A stretch of DNA of 64,000 nt from Mortierella sp. BCC40632. Taxonomy: Eukaryota; Mortierellomycota; Mortierellomycetes; Mortierellales; Mortierellaceae. Positions 22,867 through 32,650 of this stretch are shown in pieces; the first letter of the stretch is position 1; each line of letters begins with the position of its first letter. The translations under genes and the position numbers were made by a program. Below the pieces are notes generated by a model. The model made no database searches and had not been told where the DNA came from. It saw only the letters and a program-made list of their open reading frames with translations. The stretch is taken from assembly GCA_011634665.1 (NCBI GenBank), contig WAEK01000003.1:426001-490000 (forward strand). The letters run 5' to 3'.

Positions 22867-24779
22867 ATGCCTTCAATTCGTCTCACTCTCGTCAACAACG
22901 CCAAGCAGACACAGCGGTCAGCTGTTCTCTTAAAGATCAGCGATACTGCATCCTCAGATCCCATCCAAGAGATCCTGACTCTTGCCAAGAATAAGCTACG
23001 ACTCAAGAAGGCCAAGACTCTATACCTAGCCCAAGGTGTAGAGATCTCTGATCCAGCATGGTTTTCCACGGGAAAGATTTCCCAGGACAGGTTAGTCCTC
23101 TCTTCACCTTTCTCTCTTATCCACATTTATTTCCTTGTTTTGTTTTTCTCAATTTAAAATGCTTCTCGTCCTCCAGCCTAGTGTTTGTCTCCTGCGGAGA
23201 GGCATATATTGGTCAACTCAAGACAGAACCAGCAGCAATCCCAGCATCCAGCTCAAAAGAATCCACAGAGACAGAAGCTGGCCCTTCGACCTCGAACATC
23301 GACCAAACAAATGGAAATGACAGCGATAATAGTAAAGAGTCAAGTTCTAGTGTCGAGGACTCAGAAATTTCGGCCAGCATCGCCATCCTTGCTAAGAAGA
23401 GCCACGTGGACCCAGATGCCAACGTTCAACTCAACAGGACAGCCATGTTACCAGGAATGCGACGTGTTGTTGGCCAGCCAGACCTTCATCCAGGTAACAC
23501 AGGGATCTGTCCATCAATGGCGCCATCTCCTGCCTCTAACGATGAAAGAGCGAACTGATGCGGAGGATATCTGGTCATCCGTTTAGAGACTAACATTCAA
23601 CCACTTTATCGATCCAATACCAAATTATCATTTCACTTTTTCAGGAAACCAATACCCCATTGGCGCAACATTTATCACCCAGAAACTTATCTATCCAGCA
23701 CTGATTGGCAATGACATTGTAAGTGTTTTTCGATGGACCAGGAATTTGTGCCACACATGGACATAAAATACGCACTGTTGCTAAACTCATACTATGCTAA
23801 ATTATAGGGATGTGGAATGGCAGTCTACAAGACGCGACTCTCGTCCGATATCAAGCCTCAAAAGATTGTCGACAAGCTTCACCATTTGGAGGGTCGTTGG
23901 ACGGAAGGCAACCCACACGAGTTCTTACTCTCTAAGCTAGGGTCTGAAAAATCTGAGGCAGGAAATGTATTTCTGGATCAACTCGGAACTGTCGGCGGAG
24001 GAAACCATTTTGCAGAGTTTGTGATCCTGGAACATCGCGTCGACGAACAACTCTGTGATCAATATGACTTGACCGAGTCGAACACGTATTTGATCGTTCA
24101 TTCAGGATCCAGAAAGTTTGGTCAATCGGTCCTTGAGCAGTCCAACCGGGCCATGTCCAAAGGCGGTAACAAGAAGCTAATCGGAATCGAGGCCGACTCT
24201 GATGCAGGAAAGAGTTACCTACGACAGCATGACCTGGCTTGTGCCTGGGCGCTCGCGAACCGAGAATTAATCGCGCACCGTGTATTAAGCCGACTGAACG
24301 CTGAAGATGATGCAGTCAAGATCTTGGATATTTGGCACAACAATGTCGAGCCAAAGGTCATTGAGAGCATCGATGAGAAGCGCACTAGCTGGATTCATCG
24401 CAAAGGTGCAGCGCCCAGCGACCGAGGACTGGTAGTTATCCCAGGCAGTCGCGGCCACTTTTCATACCTGGTTATGCCTCATGGAGACCAAGAAAAGAAT
24501 GGATATTCGCTGGCTCATGGAGCAGGACGCTTGCTTCCTCGAGCAAAGGCACTTCAAAAGCGACCTCAAGCCTCAAAACAGGCCTCGATCTCGGCTCTCC
24601 AAACGACGAGTCTTGGATCGAGTGTCATCTGCGAAGACACGGATCTACTTTTTGAGGAACAACCAGATGCGTACAAGGAAATCACCGACATTATTGATGA
24701 TTTGGGACCATTTATCAAGGTTGTTGCTGTTCTACGACCCATCTGCACTTATAAGATGCGCAAGGAGAATCGCACATAG
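22867..24779 (+). CDS. RtcB-family RNA ligase (PrfH-associated type) with N-terminal ubiquitin-fold-like extension
   Basis: Four exons: 22867-23090, 23177-23493, 23645-23718, 23808-24779 (528 aa). RtcB ligases join RNA 2',3'-cyclic phosphate and 5'-OH ends using GTP and Mn2+. Active-site elements visible: D204 and C207 in NDIGCGM, N271/H272 in GGGNHF, H303 in HSGSR, H382 in WHNN, and H442 in HGAGR, the guanylylated histidine in characterised RtcB. The stretch GQPDLHPGNQYPIGA and YPALIGNDIGCGM is closer to the bacterial release-factor-H-coupled RtcB branch than to the animal/archaeal tRNA-splicing enzyme (recalled similarity, not computed). Residues 1-85 form an extra region with the look of a doublecortin/ubiquitin-like fold (LRLKKAKTLYLAQG, LVFVSCGEAYIG). 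An acidic Ser-rich linker (about 95-140) joins them. Fungi usually seal tRNA exons with Trl1, so the substrate here is unknown. No prfH lies in the window. Confidence 0.9.
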
Positions 24780-25422
24780 ACTAGTTCGAAATCTTCCTTT
24801 TTCTTTGGCTAGCTTTTTAGAAATAATTTTTTCCGATTTCAAAATGTAAAGGGACACAATCCTCCTTGGACATTTACAAACATAAGCGAGTGCACTTGAG
24901 AGCAAACATTCGTAAAATTGGCATGGAGTCGAGTAATATGCTCTGAAAACGAATAGGCTAACATCCAGACAAGTAGTCTCGTAAACACACTGTCTATCTA
25001 GTGGAACCAAATACGTTACTCAGTCCTGTAATGAAATTACCAGCGTCCCAGGAAGGGATAGTAACTTGATCTTTCAGAGAAGAGGGGGGGAGGGGTTGAG
25101 AGAGGCATCCATGAGCACATCTCCTTAGTCTGTTCCCCATATTCTCGTATAGAGCTTTAAAACTCCTACTTCCCAAGTCATCCAAACATAAGTGGCTCAG
25201 GTCGACGATTTTCTACCCGCTCCATCAGCTTCAGATACAAATTCATCCTCGATGAAAGCCAAATGATTAGCATTTTATCTGAATTTTTTTTTTCGGCTAT
25301 ATACAATCCAAGCTATAGATATCAGTTCGCTTTCTCTCTATCGCTCTTCAGTACATATTTCTTCATTACAAAGAGACTCTTCTACTAAGGATATCACCTA
25401 TTGCTCATCAAGCTACGTTCTG

Positions 25423-25456
<34 letters not shown>

Positions 25457-25487
25457 CCAATCGAAAAAAAAAGGGCATTAGTTCTCT
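24780..25487. other. Convergent intergenic region (RNA ligase / sphingomyelinase-like A)
   Basis: About 700 bp of 3' flanks, including a 30-T tract at 25427-25456. No gene was recognised. Confidence 0.5.
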
Positions 25488-27653
25488 TCAAAGTCCCAGT
25501 CCCGGGATTCCGCAGAGTTGCTTCTTCCATGGACGTGGCTCTTCACGCTTGTACAGACTATGAATTCCTGAAGCATCAGCAGTGGCCTCAGCCTCAGCTT
25601 CATTCACATCACGTCGATTGAGTGACTTTTTGGTGCAGGCATCCGCACTCTGACCAGCACGAAGATCGCAAATAATCTCCGAAACACATGCGCTGCCAGC
25701 AGCACATGCTGGGAGTCGACCAGCAGACTTGCCACGGTATTTCCAGTACTGTTGGAACACAGCATTGTTCTTCTCCATCGCGTTGGTCACATTATGCCAC
25801 CAGCTGGCACTCAAGGGTGCATCTGCTGCAATAGGGACATGAGCTCCATAAGCCTGACGAGCCGAGTACTCCAGATGCCAGTTCGGGCCGGAGCCTGTGC
25901 TATCCCAGTTAGAAGCTTGGTTAAGGTCAGCAATGTAGGTCTCAGAGTCAAAGACGTTCCAGCTCTTGGTATCGACCTTGTAGACGCGGAAACCGGGGTT
26001 AATATCCGTATAGGGCGTGACCGAAGGTCCAATCCAAGCGGTCGAGAGAGCGCTTTGAGCGTTCTTATTGCCGGATCCATAAAAGAGAGCAAATTCATCA
26101 TAATGAGAGTGGCCATAGAACTGCTCGGCAATGACATGGGGTGAATAACGTTGGATGACCTGGTAGTATTGAGCGGACCAATTCTGAAGACAGTCGGTCA
26201 TCGAGGGTCCAACGTGAGAAATGATCCAGACTCGTTCACCAGCATCCTCAGCAGTCTGAAGAGTAGAGATCAACCACTTGAGCTCTCCGTGGGGGTCAAG
26301 GTCGCCGGTGTTGGCATAGAGGTAAAAGTTGACAGTGTAACAAAAGTTGGTGTTGAGCGAGATGATGCGGAATCCAGGAGTGGGGCTGGTGGTGTAAGCG
26401 CCATAGTTCTTGACCGAGTTGACAGCATCCGTTGGAAGCCAACGAGACCAGTCCTGGGCAAGACCCGAGTACAGCCATGAGTTGTCACCACTCGAGGAAG
26501 GGGTTGGGAACAGGCTAAAATGAGCAAGTGATTGATTTTGGGGAAACAATCGAGTTAGAGCAAGGTATTGAGGAAAAGAAAGTGGAAGAACGAGGCCTAT
26601 GAGTGGGCACTCACCTAGAAGGACCAGACTCGTGGTTGCCGATGGCAGGGTAGACCTTGACGGGTAGACTTCCAATTGTTCCATACTCTCGAGTCTCAAT
26701 CGGTCGCACGGTTGATTTTTCCTGGATCCAGACATCATGAGGAGGAACGTCGCCTGTCATAATGGCAAAGCTGAGATTGGAGACCTTTGGGACATGGTCC
26801 AAAAGGTGCTTGCCCAACTTGATTGGCGTATCACATTTGTAATCACCCCAAGTGGAAGCAGCTCGCGTGGGCTTGGCGGGCGAATCAGAGTACTTGCGAC
26901 AGCATGTCGGTCGGTTGCACTCTGCCTCGGCCCCTGGAACATACAGATCATCAACATGCCAGCTAAAAAGCATTGGAAATAGAAGACGGGCGAGTTGATC
27001 CTGTCAGTCAGTACAACTTGTAGAGAGAGGAGAGGAGGTATAGATACTATAGTACAAGAAAGCGGAACATACTCGGAGAGATGGAGAACATCAACTCTCT
27101 TTCCACTATGGGATGGAGCAGCAGCATTGGCAGGCTTGCGTTTGGGGAACTTGACGGCTCCCGCGGTGATGGCAGGAGCAGGGCAGAGGCCACCCATGGC
27201 GTGGCACATAATCTTGCCATCTCCACCAAGAATATTGGCTTTCATGACTGTGTCGATCAGAGGTGGACCGTAGAGTCGGACGAGACCATCGCACTATAAT
27301 ATCAGGAAAGATTTTTTTTTTCAGCTGTCTCCCCTTCTCTCTCTCTCCTAAAAAAAAAAAAAAAAAAAAATGCCCTGACTGGAACTCACCACTTCTGGAG
27401 ACTGCTTGGCGAGTGTGGGGCAAAGTTCTTTGGCAGCATCCAAGACCCATTGGTTATTGAGTGCAGCTATCTCACGAGCACCAGCAATTGCACCAACACA
27501 GGCACCACACTCAAGTGATTGGACGGCCTTGAGGAAGAGTGACTTGAGTTTGTCAGTCGCCCAGTTCCTCTTTTCCAAATGAACGGGAGCTGGGGCAGCC
27601 TGAACAGCAATAGCTGCAGCAGAGAGAAGGATGACGCTGGTGTTGAGTTTCAT
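25488..27653 (-). CDS. Secreted acid-sphingomyelinase-like phosphodiesterase, copy A
   Basis: Four exons on the minus strand: 27390-27653, 27073-27293, 26615-26962, 25488-26514 (619 aa). The order is signal peptide (1-19), short propeptide ending in a Kex2-like EKR at 27-29, saposin-B-like Cys region (LECGACV, LCPTL, CDGL, MCHAMGGLC) and a calcineurin-like metallophosphoesterase domain. Metal-site motifs visible: LSDWHVD (D162, H164), TGDVPPHD, GNHES, ISHVGPS and GHSHYDEF. This is the acid sphingomyelinase (SMPD) arrangement, so a secreted, zinc-dependent phosphodiesterase acting on sphingomyelin-like lipids is likely, though fungal substrates are uncertain. The C-terminus (CGIPGLGL) follows a variable Glu/Ala-rich stretch. 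Asp162 is created by the exon 2/3 splice. Copy B lies 2.7 kb upstream on the same strand with the same exon structure, so this is a tandem duplication. Confidence 0.93.
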
Positions 27654-27908
27654 GATATCGTGATACCAAGTGAGTGAGGATAGGGATTGTGAAGATATGG
27701 ATTGTGAAGCTATGTATTAGCGGAGGGATGGTTGCTTGGACAAGTAGATGAGAGGTTGGAATATGGGGCAGGGGCTGAAGTGATGGATAGGGACAAAGGA
27801 ACGGATGAATGGGGAGAGAGAGTCAGAGGAATGAGACCGCTGTTGTCGAGCGTAGGCGAGTGGAGGGGCGAACGAGAACCGAGTTGTTTCTGAATCGGGG
27901 CGGTTGGA

Positions 27909-27917
27909 CTTTATATA
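27909..27917 (-). promoter_or_regulatory. TATA box of sphingomyelinase-like gene A
   Basis: TATATAAAG on the minus strand, about 255 bp upstream of the copy A start codon, in an otherwise mixed-composition promoter. Confidence 0.45.
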
Positions 27918-29830
27918 TGATTTTCCTGATAGATACCCCCCCTCCTCTCTTCCCCTTTCTGGCATGTCAACCCCGATGGACCAGGGCCATCTTTTCAAAC
28001 GCCCTGAATGGATCCCTAAGCAAACCGCTGATGAACGTTATTATTACTACCCGAATACGATCTCTCGACAAACTGAGAAGCTCCTCCGCTTTCTCCCTCC
28101 CCCTCCCCTCCCAAGCGTATCCCAACAGGTGTCCACGCGTCTCATTGCAAGACACAACAACACGATCGTCTTAACCCCTCTCCAATAGCAGAGGTGCGAA
28201 GAGGGGAGGGAGGGCAACTCCCTCAATTCCGCAAGTAACTTTAACCAACGACAGGCGCTAAACAGATTACCTAGCCATCGGCTCTCAGAGCAGGTAGCTT
28301 TTGCTGCATGGCTACATTGGGTACTTCTCGGATGACTCGATACATTTTTTTTTGTCCAACCCCCTATTGTCTCTTTAGGTGAAGAACAGGATTGCGCGAC
28401 GGATCGGTGTTTTGAGCCTGACATGGGATTTCTACTCGTTGGCACGACCAAGCTGGCCACTCGGCATGGTTCCCTTCGTCCTTGGCCATCCGTACCGGTT
28501 CACCCAGTCCAGTCAAACGGCCAGGTCCTCCACGACGACTTTTCCTCCTTTTTTCCCTTGTGTTTTTACTTTTATTTTTTCCCTCCCAATGGACAGGGTC
28601 GTGCAGGGGCTTACGTTTAAATTGGGTCATGGTGAAATGTGGAGCAAAGGCCAAAAGGGAGAGCCGTTGTGAGGTTGGAATCAAACTCAAAAAAGATCAT
28701 TGGAATTTATCTTTTTTCGTCACAGGTCACTTGGGACAAAAGGGCCCGCTTACGCAAAGACCACTGAATATTACCTTGTGCTCAATGTCCATGCACCATT
28801 CTCTTTTCAAGACAACAAAAACAACAAAAACAAGAGTCTCCTGGAGAGAAGGACCTTTAAAATTAAACAGCTCTCCCTCCCTTTCTTTCTCTATGCGCCC
28901 ATACCTCATTTCCCTCCCTTTTCCTCTCTCTCTCTCTCCGCGCGAGAGTCTGGTTTCTAGAGATTCGAGAGGAATTCTCGGTAATGCATGGACGCGTTAG
29001 GCATGTCAGCATTGTGTACAATTACCCCGAAGGAAGAGAAAAGAACGATAGCCCACACGACTCTGAGCTTTGCCCAAACCGCGTGCCCATGCATTCTCTC
29101 TTTCAATAACAAAAAAAGGCTGGGGAGGAGAGAGAGACTGAAAGTTTAGAGTCGGTGGATTTACAATGTTCTCTATCATTCCCCATCAATTTTTCTGCGC
29201 CATGTTTGGCTCCCCAATGGCAAAGTAAGAGAGATAGAGAGAAAGCGGGCGTCCCCCTCCTCCTCCTCCATATGCATGTCCTCTATCTTTTCCAACGTTA
29301 GTGACCAACTAGGGGGTTACCATGTCCTACTTTTTTTTTTTTTTTTCTTTTCATCCTCTTACCGGATTTTTCCCATCACCACATCTTGTACCTGGCGAAT
29401 GCCCAATCGATCTGATGGGAAACAATAGTCAATTCGAATGTGGACGCTTTCGCTTGTGTCAATTCCCCATCAACACTCTACCGGCTTAATCCATTTTTCT
29501 TTTGCATTACTGTTATACAAAAAGCACATGAATAAACGAGGACAAAATCCTTTTTTTTTTTTTTTTTTTTTTTTTTGTATTCACGCCAATGTTGTGGACG
29601 GAAGTACACAGAGGGTAGAAAGAGAGAGAGAAAAATAGAGAGATAGAGAGCTAGGAAAGCGATCAGAGCGTTTGCTTTCTCTACAAAAAAAAATACTAAC
29701 ACATGTGCATGTGGGTTAAACAGTTGCCTCGGATACCTTTCCCATGGCCGCCGTGTTTAATCGATCGGGCTCCTTTTGTGGAAAAAAAATGGACAAAGCC
29801 AAGTGACCCAGTGAGGTGAGAGAAGAGAGG

Positions 29831-29831
<1 letters not shown>

Positions 29832-29871
<40 letters not shown>
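29832..29871. repeat. (GA)n microsatellite, about 40 bp
   Basis: About 19 uninterrupted GA units in the spacer between the two sphingomyelinase-like genes. Confidence 0.9.
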
Positions 29872-29873
<2 letters not shown>

Positions 29874-30313
29874 AAAAAGAAAGGTAGAGAATGTCTAGAT
29901 CCAAACAAAATGCGAGAGAAGAAAGTCGAAAAAAAAATGTCACAAGTCTTTTGACTAATGCTTCGGATATGAGCCGGTCTGAGCAGAGAATCACTTGGAT
30001 GGATGCATGGCTCCTCCGTGTTGGCTCCTTTCAAGACTAAACCTCGCATTCTTTTTTTCATTTACCGACACTAGGCCCAAGCGTTTACCAGAAGTAGAGA
30101 AAGAAAAAGAAGAAAAGGAGAGAGCAAGACGCGTCGTCTATTCGGTGGAAACACTTCCTATGGGTTTTCTTTATTATGGTATTCTTTCTTGAGACTTGAG
30201 AGAAAATGAACCAGTCATCTTCTCATGAAAGGAACAAAGAAAAAAAAAGAACTATGCACAATATTCAAAGCTTTGAGGGGGATTTTTTTCTTCAGGGTAA
30301 GGAGGGAGGTATT

Positions 30314-32650
30314 TTAAAGAGTCGAGGAAAGTCCGCAGAGCTTCTTGTTCCAGGGCTGAGGATCCGCACGTCTGTACAAGCTGTGGAGTCCAGTAGCATC
30401 CTCCTCCTCATTATCGTCACGCTTGACGGAGAACGAGATCTTGCTGCAAGCATCGGAGCTCTTGCCGGCACGGAGGTTGCAAACCATCTCCTTGGGGCAT
30501 GGACCACCGGCAGGGCAGGCAGCCGTCAAGCCAGACGACTTGCCACGGTACTTCCAGTACTGTTGGAAGGCAGCATTGTTGGTCTCAAAGACACTCGTGA
30601 CGTTGTGCCACCAGCTAGCACTCAAGGGCTCGTTAGCAGCAATGGGGACATAGGCACCATAAGCCTGGCGAGCAGAGTACTCCAAGTGCCAGTTAGGGGT
30701 CGTGCCCTCGGCATCCCACTTGGCGGCCTGGCTAAGGTCGGCAATGTAGGTCTCAGAGTCAAAAACGTTCCAGCTCTTGGTATCGACCTTGTAGATACGG
30801 AAACCGGGGTTCAACTCGGTGTAGGGCGTGGCAGAGGGTCCAATCCAGGCAGTGTTGATGGCATTCTGGGTGTTCTTTGAACCAGGTCCGTAGAAGAGAG
30901 CAAACTCATCGTAATGGGTGTGACCATAGAACTGCTCAGCAATGACGTGAGGCGAGTAACGCTGGACGACCTGGTAGTATTGAGCGGACCAATTCTGAAG
31001 ACAGTCGGTCATCGAGGGTCCAATGTGGGAAATGATCCAGACTCGTTCACCAGCATCCTCAGCAGCCTGAAGAGTAGAGATCAACCACTTGAGCTCTCCA
31101 TTGGGATCGTAATCCTTGGACTTGCCATAGAGGTAGAAGTTGAGGGTATAGCAGAAGTTGGTGTTGAGCGAGATGATGCGGAATCCAGGAGTGGGGCTGG
31201 TGGTGTAAGCGCCATAGTTCTTGACCGAGTTGACGGCATCAGCAGGGAGCCAGCGGGACCAGTCATCAGCCAAGCTGTTGTACAACCACTGGATATTGCC
31301 TCCGGTAGCCTTGGTAGGGAACAAGCTAAAAAGAAACATCAGCAATTTAAACTGTCAGCAAGAGGTTCACTTGTAAAGAAATTATTCATGAGCAAGAAGA
31401 CGAAAGAAGGTATAGTAGACTTACTTGGTAGGGCTGGTTTCGTGGTTACCGACAGCAGGGAAAACCTTGCCGACAAGACCCTTCTCCATAGCAGAGTAGG
31501 CGATCTCCTCAGCATGGATAGCGTTTTGCTGGTTAACAACCCAGATATCATGGGGAGGGATATCACCCGTGAGGATCGAGAAGCTGACATTGGCAACCTT
31601 GGGGATATGCTTCAACAAGTCTTCACCCAACTTGGTAGGGGCATCACACTTGTAGTCACCCCAGGTCGAGGCAGCACGCTTGGGAGTAAGGGGAGAGTCA
31701 GAATACTTGCGGCAGCACAGAGGGCGGTTGCAGTCACCCTCCGATCCAACAACGTATTCGGGATCGACGTGCCAGCTAAAACAAGGAGGTAAAGAGGACT
31801 CGGTCAGGAGAGAGAAGGCAAAGTACTACCGATGCGTACGAGTAAAAAAAAAGGGGGGGCGAGAAACATACTCGGAAAGGTGGAGAACATCAGTCAAGAC
31901 ACCGCTGTGGGTAGGAGGAGCAATGTTGGCAGGTCTGGGCTTGGGGAACGAGACCGTGCCGGAGGCGATACCCTGGGGAGGGCAGGCTCCGAGGACCTGG
32001 TGGCAGATCAGCTTGCCGTCACCAGCCAGAATACGGGCTTGCATCACCGCCTCGATGAGAACTGGTCCTTGCGAGTACACCAATCCAGAGCACTGACCGT
32101 CGCATTATTGAAAATTGCACAGACAAACCCCAGGGGATTGAAAAAACAACAACATCAAGTTGTAGGTAAAAGGATAGAACCGTTAGCATTCCATTCCTCG
32201 GCAAAATCTTTGATCAGCACATCCCAAAGGCTAACGGATCGCTTTGTTTGTTTGTGTGTGTGTGCGTGTTTTTTTTTTTTTTTCGTCTTTCCCTGGGCAT
32301 AGCCCAAGGAACTAGACGAACTTTTTGTTTGTTTTTGAGGAACCCAGAGAAAAAAAGAGCATTCCAAGCTAACTTACCACATCCTTGGGCATGATCTTAA
32401 AGTCCGAGCAGATGCCATTGGCAGCATCCAAGACCCAGTTCCTGTTCAAGTAGGCAAGATCCTTGGCAGCAGACAAGGCTGTCACACAAGCACCGCACTC
32501 GAGGGTCTTGACCACCTTTTCAAAGATGGGCTTGAGCTGGTCAAGAACCCAACCACGCTTCTCGAGCTGGTGGACAGGCATGGCGGGGGCGGCATAGACC
32601 GAAGATGCCGCAGTAAGCGACAAGATGACAGTTGGGAGACTGATACGCAT
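30314..32650 (-). CDS. Secreted acid-sphingomyelinase-like phosphodiesterase, copy B
   Basis: Four exons on the minus strand: 32378-32650, 31872-32092, 31425-31775, 30314-31325 (618 aa). It is paralogous to copy A along its whole length, with all three introns at the same codons and phases. It has a signal peptide (1-20, ending VYA), a Kex2-like EKR (30-32), a saposin-B-like region (LECGACV, CSGLV, ICHQVLGACP) and a metallophosphoesterase domain with LSDWHVD, TGDIPPHD, GNHET, ISHIGPS and GHTHYDEF. Metal ligands are intact, so both copies look catalytically competent. Exons 1-3 differ clearly from copy A, whereas parts of exon 4 are almost identical at the DNA level. The C-terminal tail lacks A's Ala-Glu expansion (DDNEEEDATG). 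Role and location as for copy A, by family inference. The promoter has a TATA element about 320 bp upstream, and a possible donor near 32849 hints at a 5' UTR intron. Confidence 0.93.

Larger units (their letters stand above)
27654..30313. other. Spacer between the two sphingomyelinase-like genes
   Basis: About 2.66 kb. Bases 27654-27920 are the leader/promoter of copy A. The rest holds CT-rich runs (28920-28940), a GA tract (29832-29871) and T26 at 29551-29576. No supportable gene or transposon remnant was seen. Confidence 0.5.

Noticed and set aside
27073..27093. Apparent Glu in place of the metal-binding Asp in the sphingomyelinase-like genes (LSE read-through)
   Set aside because: Using the GTATGT donor two bases into the codon and the next acceptor restores Asp and the correct phase in both copies.
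29832..29871. Regular short repeats as a possible CRISPR array
   Set aside because: Simple GA dinucleotide repeat without spacers, in a eukaryotic genome.
30206..31792. Long plus-strand open frames (224 and 292 codons) opposite sphingomyelinase-like copy B, and similar ones opposite copy A
   Set aside because: They are antisense shadows of a conserved gene with strong codon bias, have no promoter or protein motifs, and appear in both copies only because the copies are similar.
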